Notes under the pieces: generated by a model
What the model was told of the DNA's origin: nothing
Seen by the model: only the letters and a program-made list of their open reading frames with translations
The model's database searches: none
Assembly (NCBI RefSeq): GCF_001703635.1
Contig: NZ_LQZT01000042.1
Coordinates: forward strand, 293,800 to 357,799
DNA: 64,000 nucleotides
Reading direction: 5' to 3'
Source: Parahoeflea olei
Lineage (GTDB): Bacteria; Pseudomonadota; Alphaproteobacteria; Rhizobiales; Rhizobiaceae
Part shown: positions 9,396 to 18,353 of the stretch, in pieces
How the letters are laid out: every line of letters begins with the position of its first letter
Numbering within the stretch: the first letter of the stretch is position 1
Position numbers and translations under genes: made by a program

Positions 9396-9435
9396 GATTC
9401 CGTTTTATGACAGTATCATCACTGTTTTATGACAT
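9396..9435 (-). promoter_or_regulatory. Tandem Pho boxes upstream of pstS
   Basis: Read on the minus strand, four heptamers occur at exact 11-base spacing: ATGTCAT, CAGTGAT, CTGTCAT and CGGAATC, separated by AAAA, GATA and AAAA. Three match the PhoB half-site consensus CTGTCAT well and the fourth weakly. Two half-sites with 4-base spacers make one Pho box, so this is about two overlapping boxes. The site lies about 90 bases before the pstS ATG, just after the phoR stop, giving a PhoB-dependent promoter for pstSCAB-phoU-phoB. Confidence 0.85.
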
Positions 9436-9450
9436 ATCATGCCATTGATA

Positions 9451-10761
9451 TTACTTGTATATTTCCTTGATCGCATCTGTTCGTGCGGTTTCGGCCGGGC
9501 TGAATTTGACAGTGAAGGACGATCCCTCTCCGGGAACGGACTTGATGATCAGCCGCGCACGGTGGCGGGTGAGAATGTGCTTGACGATGGCCAGCCCCAG
9601 CCCGGTGCCCTTCTTGGTGCGGCTGGTCTCGACATCGACGCGGTAGAACCGTTCGGTCAGGCGCGGCACATGCTCCTTGGGGATGCCCGGCCCGAAGTCC
9701 CTGACGGTGACGAGCGGGCCCTCGCCCTCCGGCCGGGTGACCAGGATCTCCACCCGCTTGCCGGACTGGCCGTATTTGCAGGCGTTCTCGACCAGGTTCG
9801 AAAACACCTGGATCAGTTCATCCACGTCGCCGGTCACGACCGCCGGCGCCTCCGGCAGGCTGAGCTCGATCACAATGCCCAGATCGTCGGCCATCGGCTT
9901 GAGCGTATCGACCACATGGGTGACGGTCTTGCCCAGGTCGACCGAACCTTCGGGGGCGACATGGGCGCGCATTTCCAGCCGCGACAGCGACAACAGGTCA
10001 TCAATCAGCCGCGCCATCCGCTGCGCCTGTTCGAGCATGATGCCGAAGAACTGGTCGCGGGCCTTTTCATCGCCCCGTGCCGGGCCCTGCATGGTCTCGA
10101 TGAACCCCATCAGCGAGGCCAGCGGCGTGCGCAGCTCGTGGCTGGCATTGGCGACGAAATCGGTGCGCATCCGGTCCATCCGCCGCGCTTCGGTCATGTC
10201 CCGGAAGGTCATCACATAGAGCCGCCGGGCGGGCTCGGCCGCGGGATTGACGGGAGCCACGCGGACCTCGTGCCAGCGTTCGGAGGGAACGCGCTCGCTG
10301 TGCTCGATGCTTTCCGGTATGCCGCGCGCCACCACCCGGGCGACGAGATCAAGGATCACCGGCGAGCGGATGCGCGCCGACAGCGCCGCCCGTTGCGGGA
10401 AGTCGCCGATCAGCGTCCGCGCCGACAGGTTCTGGTGCACCACCTGGGTTTCCCGGTCGAACACGATGGTGGGAAGGTCGAGCGCCTCGATCAGCGCAAA
10501 GCCGGAGTGGTGGGCAGCGACGCTGGTGCTGCGGGCACGCGCCCGGGCGCGGCTGGCCTCGCGGCCCGTCGGCCAGACCAGGAGCCCGATGGCGAAAACC
10601 AGATAGACGGCGATCGCCTCCCAGGCCTCAAGCCCTGCCAGAACCGCGGCGACCGCGACCACCAGCCCGACCCCGAGCGGGCGCACCAGGCCGCGCGCAC
10701 GCGCCGCCAGACGCGGTTTCGCCTGCGGTTCACCGGTCGGATCCTGCCTGGTATCGGTCAT
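9451..10761 (-). CDS. phoR: Phosphate-regulon sensor histidine kinase PhoR
   Basis: PhoR phosphorylates PhoB when Pst transport is limiting. The product (about 436 residues from the ATG at 10761, MTDTRQDPTGEPQ) has two hydrophobic segments near residues 28-62 with almost no periplasmic loop, then a PAS-like region (about 90-190). These are followed by HisKA with the phospho-accepting histidine in NASHELRTPLASL, and the ATPase boxes LVENACKYG, VRDFGPGIP and KGTGLGLAIVKHIL. The frame is open 19 codons further upstream (to 10818), but the chosen start follows AGGGGAG and opens the typical sequence. It lies upstream of pstS, with Pho boxes between. Confidence 0.93.
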   Translation of the reverse strand: MTDTRQDPTGEPQAKPRLAARARGLVRPLGVGLVVAVAAVLAGLEAWEAIAVYLVFAIGLLVWPTGREASRARARARSTSVAAHHSGFALIEALDLPTIVFDRETQVVHQNLSARTLIGDFPQRAALSARIRSPVILDLVARVVARGIPESIEHSERVPSERWHEVRVAPVNPAAEPARRLYVMTFRDMTEARRMDRMRTDFVANASHELRTPLASLMGFIETMQGPARGDEKARDQFFGIMLEQAQRMARLIDDLLSLSRLEMRAHVAPEGSVDLGKTVTHVVDTLKPMADDLGIVIELSLPEAPAVVTGDVDELIQVFSNLVENACKYGQSGKRVEILVTRPEGEGPLVTVRDFGPGIPKEHVPRLTERFYRVDVETSRTKKGTGLGLAIVKHILTRHRARLIIKSVPGEGSSFTVKFSPAETARTDAIKEIYK

Positions 10762-10886
10762 CTGGCGGTGGCTCCCCTGCCGCGCGAAACGTTGACGTGC
10801 CCCCTTGTTTAGCCGCACTGCTTGAAATCACAATGACGATATGCCCCTTTCAGGATTGATGGCCCAGCGATCGGAGGACAACGCCC

Positions 10887-11771
10887 GTGGGAAAGCAGCC
10901 AAGCAGCAGCGCCGTGACACTCAACATCGACGGCAAGAAGCGCGTTTTCGACATCGATGACCCCAAACTGCCCGACTGGGTGAAGGACGAGGCGTTCGGC
11001 TCCGACGACTATCCCTATGACAAGAAGCTCGACCGCGACGAATACGAGGACGCGCTCGAGGCGCTGCAGATCGAGCTGGTCAAGGTCCAGTCCTGGCTGG
11101 GCGAGACCGGCGAGCGCGTCATCGCCGTGTTCGAAGGCCGTGACGCGGCCGGAAAGGGCGGCTCGATCGCCGCCACCCGCGCCTACATGAATCCGCGTTC
11201 GGCGCGCATCGTCGCGCTGCCCAAGCCGACCGAGACCGAACGCGGGCAGTGGTATTACCAGCGCTATGTCGATCACTTTCCGACATCCGGCGAATTCATC
11301 CTGTTCGACCGCTCCTGGTACAACCGCGCGGGCGTGGAGCCGGTGATGGGCTTCTGCACGCCCGAACAGCACATGCATTTCCTTGAGGAAACCCCCTATT
11401 TCGAACGCATGCCGGTGAAGGAAGGCATTCACCTGTTCAAGTTCTGGCTCAATATCGGCCGGGAAATGCAGCTCAAGCGCTTCCACGACCGCCGCCACAG
11501 CAAGCTCAAGGCCTGGAAGCTCTCGCCGATGGACATCGCAAGCCTCGACAAATGGGACGACTACACCGAAAAGCGCGACATGATGCTGAAGGAAACCCAT
11601 TCCGCCCATGCGCCCTGGACCGTGGTGCGTGCCAATGACAAGCGCCGCGCACGGCTCAACGTGATCCGCACCCTGCTCAACGGCCTGCCCTACGCCAACA
11701 AGGACAAGGCGGCGATCGGCGAGATCGACGAGGCCATCGTCGGCACCGGGCCGAAGGTGCTGAACGGCTGA
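10887..11771 (+). CDS. ppk2: Polyphosphate kinase 2 family protein (first copy)
   Basis: PPK2 enzymes transfer phosphate between polyphosphate and nucleoside diphosphates, usually favouring GTP or ATP formation from polyphosphate. The 294-residue product has Walker A FEGRDAAGKGGSI (about residue 83), the lid/acceptor segment DRSWYNRAGVEPVMGF and the KWDDYTE motif typical of one-domain (class I type) PPK2. Translation probably starts at GTG 10887, preceded by GGAGGA at 10873-10878. It is divergent from phoR, which suits a role in phosphate storage. A paralogue lies at 49920-51026. Confidence 0.9.
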   Translation: MGKQPSSSAVTLNIDGKKRVFDIDDPKLPDWVKDEAFGSDDYPYDKKLDRDEYEDALEALQIELVKVQSWLGETGERVIAVFEGRDAAGKGGSIAATRAYMNPRSARIVALPKPTETERGQWYYQRYVDHFPTSGEFILFDRSWYNRAGVEPVMGFCTPEQHMHFLEETPYFERMPVKEGIHLFKFWLNIGREMQLKRFHDRRHSKLKAWKLSPMDIASLDKWDDYTEKRDMMLKETHSAHAPWTVVRANDKRRARLNVIRTLLNGLPYANKDKAAIGEIDEAIVGTGPKVLNG

Positions 11772-11826
11772 GCCGCGCCCCGTGGCAAGCGCTGCCCCTC
11801 CTGCCCGCCCCGGCCCGAAAGATCGG

Positions 11827-11843
11827 CCGCGAAAGCGGTTTTT
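11827..11843 (+). terminator. Possible intrinsic terminator after ppk2
   Basis: A short CCGC-GAAA-GCGG tetraloop hairpin is followed directly by five Ts, 55 bases downstream of the ppk2 stop. The stem is only 4 bp but GC-only with a stable GNRA-type loop. A competing GCGG/CCGC pairing across the T-run is also possible. Confidence 0.4.
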
Positions 11844-11854
11844 CCGCGGAATGA

Positions 11855-11868
11855 TGACGTTTACGTCA
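11855..11868. promoter_or_regulatory. Palindromic operator candidate upstream of fadD
   Basis: TGACGT-TT-ACGTCA is an inverted repeat with 6-base arms, 124 bases before the fadD ATG. Its core TGACGTTTACG recurs in the larger palindrome at 43417-43436 upstream of nitronate monooxygenase. The sequence resembles sites described for MerR-family LiuR regulators of branched-chain amino-acid and fatty-acid catabolism in proteobacteria. That assignment is inference; no such regulator is in the window. Confidence 0.55.
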
Positions 11869-11992
11869 AGGGAAGCCATTGCAACCGCCCCGACAGCACT
11901 CTAAATCTTTTACTTCAAGAGATACCGGGAAGAGGAGCCCGGGCCGCGACGCAAGGTCGCAAAGCCGTCCGGTACAAGAGGGAGAGACAGTC

Positions 11993-13681
11993 ATGACCCA
12001 TGCCACCACCGCAGATGACCGCATCTGGCTTCAATCCTATCCGCCGAATACGCCCGCCGACATCGCGCCGCTGACGCACACGTCGGTCGCATCCCTGATC
12101 GAGGATTCGTTCAAGCGCTATGCCGAACGTCCGGCCTTCACCTGCATGGGCAAGACCATCAGCTATGGCGAGATGGAGAAGGTCTCGACCGCGCTTGGCG
12201 CCTGGCTTCAGTCGCTCGGCCTCGAAAAGGGCGACCGCGTGGCGCTGATGATGCCCAATGTGCTGCAGATGCCGGTGGCGATCGCAGCCGTTCTGCGCGC
12301 GGGCTATGCGGTCGTCAATGTGAACCCGCTCTACACGCCGCGCGAACTCGAGCACCAGCTCAAGGATTCGGGCGCCAAGGCAATCATCATCCTGGAGAAC
12401 TTCGCCTTCACGCTCGACCAGGTCATTGCCCGGACCGACGTAAAGCATGTCTGCGTGGCGACCATGGGCGACATGCTTGGGCTCAAGGGCCATATCGTCA
12501 ATTTCGTGGTCCGCAAGGTCAAGAAGATGGTGCCCGCCTGGTCGCTGCCCGGCCATGTCAGCTTCAAGGCGGCACTCTCCGCCGGCCAGGGCAAAAGCCT
12601 CAAGCCCGCGGGCACCACGGCGTCCGACGTCGCCTTCCTGCAATATACCGGTGGCACCACGGGTGTGTCCAAGGGCGCGACGCTCACCCATTCCAATGTG
12701 CTGTCGAACACGGCCCAGAACGACCTCTGGCTCCAGGCCGTCTTCATCAACAAGCCCAAGCCCGATCGGCTGGTCTATGTCTGCGCGCTGCCGCTCTATC
12801 ACATCTTCGCGCTCACGGTGAACGCACTGATGGGCATGCAGCAGGGCGCGCACAATATCCTCATCCCCAATCCGCGCGACATTCCCTCCTTCGTCAAGGA
12901 ACTCAAGAAGGTCAGCTTCAACGTCTTCCCGGGGCTCAACACGCTGTTCAACGCGCTGTTGAACAACAAGGATTTCCAGGAACTCGACTTCAAGCCGCTG
13001 ATGCTGACGCTGGGCGGCGGCATGGCGGTGCAGCGCCCGGTGGCCGAGCGCTGGAAAAAGCTGACGGGCTGCGTGATTTCCGAGGGCTACGGCCTGTCGG
13101 AAACCTCGCCGGTGGCGACCGCCAACCGGTTCGACGCCACCGAGTTCACCGGCACCATCGGCCTGCCCCTGCCCTCGACGCTGATCGAGATCCGCGACGA
13201 AGACGGCAACCGCATGCCGCTCGGCGAGGTCGGCGAGATCTGCATCAAGGGGCCGCAGGTGATGACCGGCTACTGGAACCGCCCGGACGAGACGGCCAAG
13301 GTGATGACCGGGGATGGCTTCTTCCGCTCCGGCGACATGGGATACATGGACGACAAGGGCTTTACCAAGATTGTCGACCGCAAGAAGGACATGATCCTCG
13401 TCTCCGGCTTCAACGTCTACCCGAACGAGATCGAGGAAGTGGCGGTGACCCATCCGGGCGTCGCCGAGGCCGCAGCCATCGCCATTCCAGACGAGCATTC
13501 GGGCGAAGCGGTCAAGCTGTTCGTCGTCCGCAAGGATCCGAACCTTACGGAAGCCGAGCTCAAGGCCCACTGCGCCAAGGAGCTCACCAACTACAAGCGG
13601 CCGAAGGTGATCGTCTTCAAGGATGACCTGCCAAAGACCAATGTCGGCAAGATCCTGCGCCGGGAGCTGCGCGACCTGTAA
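11993..13681 (+). CDS. fadD: Long-chain fatty acid-CoA ligase
   Basis: It activates fatty acids to acyl-CoA via acyl-adenylate for beta-oxidation or lipid synthesis. The 562-residue product has the AMP-binding P-loop QYTGGTTGVSKGAT (about residue 215), the A5 motif EGYGLSETSP, the A7/A8 segment FFRSGDMGYMDDKGF plus DRKKDMILVSGFNVYPNEIEE, and the catalytic A10 lysine in PKTNVGKILRRELR. The ATG at 11993 follows GAGGGAGAGA; the open frame upstream to 11879 has no family similarity. A palindrome at 11855 is a candidate operator, and a strong hairpin follows at 13725. Confidence 0.93.
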   Translation: MTHATTADDRIWLQSYPPNTPADIAPLTHTSVASLIEDSFKRYAERPAFTCMGKTISYGEMEKVSTALGAWLQSLGLEKGDRVALMMPNVLQMPVAIAAVLRAGYAVVNVNPLYTPRELEHQLKDSGAKAIIILENFAFTLDQVIARTDVKHVCVATMGDMLGLKGHIVNFVVRKVKKMVPAWSLPGHVSFKAALSAGQGKSLKPAGTTASDVAFLQYTGGTTGVSKGATLTHSNVLSNTAQNDLWLQAVFINKPKPDRLVYVCALPLYHIFALTVNALMGMQQGAHNILIPNPRDIPSFVKELKKVSFNVFPGLNTLFNALLNNKDFQELDFKPLMLTLGGGMAVQRPVAERWKKLTGCVISEGYGLSETSPVATANRFDATEFTGTIGLPLPSTLIEIRDEDGNRMPLGEVGEICIKGPQVMTGYWNRPDETAKVMTGDGFFRSGDMGYMDDKGFTKIVDRKKDMILVSGFNVYPNEIEEVAVTHPGVAEAAAIAIPDEHSGEAVKLFVVRKDPNLTEAELKAHCAKELTNYKRPKVIVFKDDLPKTNVGKILRRELRDL

Positions 13682-13724
13682 CGACGGGGCGCGCCGACGG
13701 CCGCGCCGAATGTCTTTCTCCACC

Positions 13725-13758
13725 GGGGCCCGCGGAAACTTGATTTTCCGCGGGCCCC
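13725..13758 (+). terminator. Strong hairpin between fadD and pgi
   Basis: A perfect 14-bp inverted repeat (GGGGCCCGCGGAAA pairing with TTTCCGCGGGCCCC) with a 6-base loop lies 44 bases after the fadD stop. There is no T-run beyond the stem, but its 3' arm begins with TTTT. It probably ends or attenuates the fadD transcript before pgi. Confidence 0.6.
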
Positions 13759-13795
13759 GCCGCATAGGTGGGCACGCCAACACGGAGGGCCGCCT

Positions 13796-15436
13796 GTGCC
13801 AAAGATCACCGACAAGGCTCTGTCACGCCTGAAATCCCACCGCGCGAACGGCGCCGCCGCAAGCCTGCGCGACGCATTCCGCACCGATCCGGAGCGCGCC
13901 CGCCGCTACACGCTGGCGCTCGACGACTTGCGGATGGATTTTTCCAAATGTGCCGTCACGGACGAGACGCTCGACCTGCTTGCCGCGCTTGCCGCCGAGA
14001 CCGGCGTCGAGGACCGGCGCGCGCAGATGTTTTCGGGCGAGGCCATCAACGCGACGGAACGCCGGGCGGTGCTGCACACCGCGCTGCGCGCCGCTGCCGA
14101 CGCCGACATACGGGTCGATGGCGAGAACGTGGTGCCGGACGTGCACGCCGTGCTCGAGGCCATGGGCCGGTTCTCGGACGGCATCCGTGACGGCTCGATC
14201 CGCGGTGCGACCGGCAAGGCGTTCACCGACGTCGTCAATATCGGCATCGGCGGCTCGGACCTCGGTCCGGTGATGGCCACGCTTGCGCTCGCGCCCTATC
14301 ACAGCGGGCCGTCGCTCCACTTCGTCTCCAATGTCGATGGCGCCCATGTCGCCGACACGCTTGCCGGACTCGACCCGGAAACCACGCTGGTCATCGTCGC
14401 CTCCAAAACCTTCACCACCATCGAGACCATGACGAACGCCGCCACCGCGCGCGACTTCATCGTCTCGAAACTCGGCGAAGCCGCGGTCGCCAAGCATTTC
14501 GCCGCCGTCTCGACCGCGCTCGACAAGGTGGCAAAATTCGGTCTCGACGAGAGCCGCGTGTTCGGTTTCTGGGACTGGGTCGGCGGGCGCTATTCGCTGT
14601 GGTCGGCGATCGGCCTGCCGATCATGATCGCCATCGGACGGACGCATTTTGCCGATTTCCTCGCGGGCGCGCGCGCCATGGACACGCATTTCCGGACGGC
14701 CCCGGTGCGCGAGAACCTGCCGATGATGCTGGGGCTCATCGGCGTCTGGCACCGGCTTGCCTGCGGCTATCCGAGCCGGGCGATCATTCCCTACGAGCAG
14801 CGGCTGTCGCGGTTTCCCGCCTATCTGCAGCAGCTCGACATGGAATCGAACGGCAAGTCGGTCGGCATCGACGGCGAGCCGCTTGCGACCGCCTCCGGCC
14901 CGATCGTCTGGGGGGAGCCCGGCACCAACGGGCAGCACGCCTTCTTCCAGCTTCTGCACCAGGGCACGGATGTGATCCCGGTGGAGTTCATCATTGCCGC
15001 CAACGGCCATGAGCCCAACCTCGCGCACCAGCACGAGCTGCTGATCGCCAATTGCCTGGCGCAGTCGGAAGCGCTGATGCGCGGCCGCAGCACGGACGAG
15101 GCGCGCGCGCAGTTGCTCGCCGGTGGCGCGTCCGAAGCGGAGGCCGAGCGGCTCGCGCCGCACAAGACCTTTCCGGGCAACCGCCCCTCGATCACGCTGG
15201 TGCATGACCGGCTCACGCCCTTTTCGCTTGGCCGCCTGATCGCGCTCTACGAACACCGGGTGTTCGTCGAAGCGCAGGTCTACGGCATCAACGCCTTCGA
15301 CCAATGGGGTGTGGAGCTCGGCAAGGAACTGGCGACCGCACTATTGCCGGTGGTCAAGGGCGAAAGCGATGGCGAAGGCCACGATGCCTCGACGCTGGCG
15401 CTGGCAGCCACGATCCGCGGCATGCGCAAAGCCTGA
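13796..15436 (+). CDS. pgi: Glucose-6-phosphate isomerase
   Basis: It interconverts glucose 6-phosphate and fructose 6-phosphate in the cytoplasm. The 546-residue product has the expected length and signatures: VNIGIGGSDLGPVM for sugar-phosphate binding, ASKTFTTIETM, FWDWVGGRYSLWSAIGL, LDMESNGKSV with the catalytic glutamate region, and EPGTNGQHAFFQLLHQG. The likely start is GTG at 13796, preceded by GGAGGG (13783-13788). It is convergent with a sugar kinase whose stop is only 7 bases away. Confidence 0.95.
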   Translation: MPKITDKALSRLKSHRANGAAASLRDAFRTDPERARRYTLALDDLRMDFSKCAVTDETLDLLAALAAETGVEDRRAQMFSGEAINATERRAVLHTALRAAADADIRVDGENVVPDVHAVLEAMGRFSDGIRDGSIRGATGKAFTDVVNIGIGGSDLGPVMATLALAPYHSGPSLHFVSNVDGAHVADTLAGLDPETTLVIVASKTFTTIETMTNAATARDFIVSKLGEAAVAKHFAAVSTALDKVAKFGLDESRVFGFWDWVGGRYSLWSAIGLPIMIAIGRTHFADFLAGARAMDTHFRTAPVRENLPMMLGLIGVWHRLACGYPSRAIIPYEQRLSRFPAYLQQLDMESNGKSVGIDGEPLATASGPIVWGEPGTNGQHAFFQLLHQGTDVIPVEFIIAANGHEPNLAHQHELLIANCLAQSEALMRGRSTDEARAQLLAGGASEAEAERLAPHKTFPGNRPSITLVHDRLTPFSLGRLIALYEHRVFVEAQVYGINAFDQWGVELGKELATALLPVVKGESDGEGHDASTLALAATIRGMRKA

Positions 15437-15442
15437 GCCGGC

Positions 15443-16366
15443 TCAGAAACCGATTTCGTGCGCCCAGGGCGGATTGGCGCCGGGCCGCGAGACGGTGACC
15501 GCTGCGGCTTGTGCGCCGAGAGCGAGTGCCGCGCGGAGCTGCTCGTCCGAGAGCGACCTGATCGCCTGCTTGCCGAGCACGCCATTGCGCTTCAGCGCCG
15601 CGAGCATCCCGGCGTTGAAAGTGTCGCCGGCGCCCACGGTGTCGGCGACCGTCACCTTGACGCCCCCGACCTCGACCCGGCCGCGCTTCGTAAACCCGAC
15701 AGCGCCCTCGGGGCCGCGGGTGAAAACCACCAGCGACGGACCCTGATCGAGCCATGTCCGGGCCGCCGTCTCCATATCGGTCATGCCGAACCAGTCGAGA
15801 TCCTCATCCGACATCTTCAGGATATCACTCATGGCAATCATGCGGTCGATGCGGGCGCGGTGGCGCGCAGGATCGGTGATGAAGCCGGGGCGGATATTGG
15901 GATCGAGCGAAATCACGCGCCTCGCATGCTCGCGCCGCATCAGGCTTTCGTAAGTCGCGCCGCACGGATCAGGGATCAGGCTGATCGCGCCGAAATGCAG
16001 CGTCTCGATCTCGTCGCCCAGGGCCGGCAGATGCGCCTCGGTCAGCATCCGCCCGGCGGTGTTCTCGTCGAAAAAGGCATAGCTCGCCTGCCCGTTCACG
16101 AGCCGCACGAAGGCGAGCGTGGTGTGCAAATCGAGCGTCGCGCAGAGGCTGTGGTCGACGCCGCTGTCTTCGAGCACCTTGCGCAGGATGTCGCCGAACA
16201 TGTCGCTCGACAGCCCGCTGAAGAAGCCCGTCGGCAGGCCGAGACGGCCGAGCGCGATCGCCGTGTTGAACAGGGCGCCGCCGGCATAGGGTGCAAACGC
16301 ATCCTCGCCCTCAACGGTCTCGCGCGGCAGCATGTCGATCAGGGCTTCGCCGCAACAGATGATCAT
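15443..16366 (-). CDS. PfkB-family sugar kinase, probably fructokinase
   Basis: The 307-residue product belongs to the ribokinase/PfkB family. It begins MIICCGEALIDMLP, carries the N-terminal GGALFNTAIALGRLG substrate-lid region (about residues 29-43), and has the C-terminal ATP/anion-hole motif DTVGAGDTFNAGMLAAL with the catalytic aspartate (about residue 245). The sequence style matches rhizobial fructokinases that phosphorylate fructose to fructose 6-phosphate, which fits its position convergent with pgi. Substrate is inferred; other hexose kinases of the family cannot be excluded. Confidence 0.82.
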   Translation of the reverse strand: MIICCGEALIDMLPRETVEGEDAFAPYAGGALFNTAIALGRLGLPTGFFSGLSSDMFGDILRKVLEDSGVDHSLCATLDLHTTLAFVRLVNGQASYAFFDENTAGRMLTEAHLPALGDEIETLHFGAISLIPDPCGATYESLMRREHARRVISLDPNIRPGFITDPARHRARIDRMIAMSDILKMSDEDLDWFGMTDMETAARTWLDQGPSLVVFTRGPEGAVGFTKRGRVEVGGVKVTVADTVGAGDTFNAGMLAALKRNGVLGKQAIRSLSDEQLRAALALGAQAAAVTVSRPGANPPWAHEIGF

Positions 16367-16408
16367 CGCCGTCTCCTCCTCTCCCAGGGGCCGGGCGGCC
16401 CCGCCATC

Positions 16409-17104
16409 CTAGCCCGGCAGTTCGGAAACCCCGCCATGGCGGCCCGACCATTCGAGCGGCGCATCCAGGAACGCCTCGACGGAGGCGAGCGTCTCGGGAT
16501 CGAAAGCCTTGCGGCGGATGGCTGCCGCCAGCACGTCGCGCCATGTCGCCAAGTGATGCAGCGTGATGCCGCCCTGTGCGAACCGGCTCTCGGCTTCGGC
16601 GAAAATGCCGTAGTAGAACAGCGCGATGCCGTGATCGACCGTGCATCCGGCGGCGCGGATCGCATCGATGAAGGTGAACATGGAGCCACCGGCGGTGGTC
16701 AGGTCCTCGATCACCAGAACCCGCGAGCCCTCCGGCAGGTCGCCCTCGATCTGGGCATTGCGGCCATGGCCCTTGGGCTTCTTGCGCACATAGATCATCG
16801 GCAGGCCCAACCGCTCGGCCAGGAAGGCCGCGAAGGGAATGCCCGCGGTCTCGCCGCCGGCGACGCAATCGAACTGCTCGAAGCCGGCTTCCGACAGGAT
16901 GGTGGCTGCGGCGAAATCCATCACCGCCGAGCGGATGCGCGGATAGGAAATCAGCTTGCGGCAATCAATATAGACCGGGCTCGCCATGCCTGAGGCCAGC
17001 TTGTAGGGCTCGGCGGCGTTGAAATGCACCGCCTTGATTTCCAGAAGCTGGCCGGCGACGATCTCGGCGATCTTCGCCTTGTCGGGAAAGGTGTTGGCAA
17101 ACAT
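16409..17104 (-). CDS. pyrE: Orotate phosphoribosyltransferase
   Basis: It joins orotate to PRPP, giving orotidine 5'-phosphate, in pyrimidine synthesis. The 231-residue product shows the PRPP-binding motif VLVIEDLTTAGGSMF (about residues 128-142), SPVYIDCRKLISYP near the N-terminus, GGETAGIPFAAFLAE, and the flexible-loop lysines in YVRKKPKGHGRN. The family is usually 200-230 residues. It lies 96 bases downstream of pyrC on the same strand, forming a pyrC-pyrE pair as in other Rhizobiales. Confidence 0.95.
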   Translation of the reverse strand: MFANTFPDKAKIAEIVAGQLLEIKAVHFNAAEPYKLASGMASPVYIDCRKLISYPRIRSAVMDFAAATILSEAGFEQFDCVAGGETAGIPFAAFLAERLGLPMIYVRKKPKGHGRNAQIEGDLPEGSRVLVIEDLTTAGGSMFTFIDAIRAAGCTVDHGIALFYYGIFAEAESRFAQGGITLHHLATWRDVLAAAIRRKAFDPETLASVEAFLDAPLEWSGRHGGVSELPG

Positions 17105-17200
17105 CGGCAGCGCTCCAGGCTTTTCTGGGCACGGGCGGTCTTCAGCCCGCCCGTTTCTCGGCGTTCCGAATACCAGCTTCCCCGTGCGCTTGAAAGGCTC

Positions 17201-18238
17201 TCAGGCAACTTCCCAGTGGATGGGCAAAAGCGGATCGAACACGGTGACCGGGCCATCGCCGGTGAAGATCTTGGCGGGCCAGGAGACCGGCTCAGCGCGC
17301 TTGACGAGCGTCACCGTCTCGCTGTTGGGCGCAAGCCCGTACCAGGTCGGCCCGTTCAGGCTGGCGAATGCCGCCAGCCTGTCGAGCGCGCCCTCCTCCT
17401 CGAACACATGCGCGAGGCAGGACAACGTGTTGATCGCCGTGAAGATGCCGGCGCAGCCGCAGCCGCATTCCTTGAGCGGATCGACATGGGGCGCGGAATC
17501 TGTGCCCAGGAAAAACCGCGCGTCACCTGAAGTGGCCGCCTTGCGCAGCGCCAGCCGATGGCTTTCGCGCTTGGCGACCGGCAGGCAGTAGTAATGCGGC
17601 TTGATGCCGCCCACGAGGATGGCGTTGCGGTTGATCATCAGGTGATGAGTCGTGATCGACGCTGCGAGATTGGCCTGGGCGTCCGAAACGTAATCGACGC
17701 CGTTGGAGGTGGTGACGTGCTCGAGCGTGATCCTGAGCTCCGGCAGGCGCTTGCGCAGCGGATCGAGCACGGTGTCGATGAACACGGCCTCGCGGTCGAA
17801 GATATCGACCGCCGGATCGGTCACCTCGCCGTGGATCAGGAGCGGCATGCCGATCGCGGCCATCTTTTCGAGCACCGGCATCACCACATCGAGGCTGCGC
17901 ACGCCGGAATGCGAATTGGTGGTGGCGCCCGCCGGATAGAGCTTGACCGCGGTCACCAGCCCCGAGGAATGGGCGGCGGCGACGTCTTCCGGATCGGTCC
18001 CTTCGGTGAGATAGAGCGTCATCAGTGGCGTGAAGCGCATGCCATCCGGCAGGGCGGCCAGAATGCGGTCGCGATAGGCCTGCGCATCCGCGCTCGTGAC
18101 CACCGGCGGCACCAGATTGGGCATGATGATCGCACGGGCGAAATCGCGGGCCGTATGGGGCAGCACGCCTTCCATCATGGCGCCGTCGCGCAGGTGCAAA
18201 TGCCAATCGTCTGGCCTGGGGATGGTGAGTTCGACCAT
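17201..18238 (-). CDS. pyrC: Dihydroorotase, class II
   Basis: This zinc metalloenzyme cyclises carbamoyl aspartate to dihydroorotate. The 345-residue product has the metal ligands WHLHLRD (about residue 12), the carboxylated lysine in AVKLYPAGATTNS (about 102), LLIHGEVTD (about 139), LEHVTTSNGVDY (about 177) and GTDSAPH (about 250). This is the class II pattern. The ATG at 18238 (MVELTIPRPDD) is the family start; the open frame reaching further upstream is not coding. It is divergent from the SDR gene and upstream of pyrE. Confidence 0.96.
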   Translation of the reverse strand: MVELTIPRPDDWHLHLRDGAMMEGVLPHTARDFARAIIMPNLVPPVVTSADAQAYRDRILAALPDGMRFTPLMTLYLTEGTDPEDVAAAHSSGLVTAVKLYPAGATTNSHSGVRSLDVVMPVLEKMAAIGMPLLIHGEVTDPAVDIFDREAVFIDTVLDPLRKRLPELRITLEHVTTSNGVDYVSDAQANLAASITTHHLMINRNAILVGGIKPHYYCLPVAKRESHRLALRKAATSGDARFFLGTDSAPHVDPLKECGCGCAGIFTAINTLSCLAHVFEEEGALDRLAAFASLNGPTWYGLAPNSETVTLVKRAEPVSWPAKIFTGDGPVTVFDPLLPIHWEVA

Positions 18239-18353
18239 GGCGGAAATCCTCGATCTCTGGGCACCTGCATGCGGCGCGGGTTGACCTTTGTCGCCCGAGC
18301 GGCGACCTATGGGCCAGCCTTTAGCAGGCAATCGACGGAGAGGGAAAGAGATC

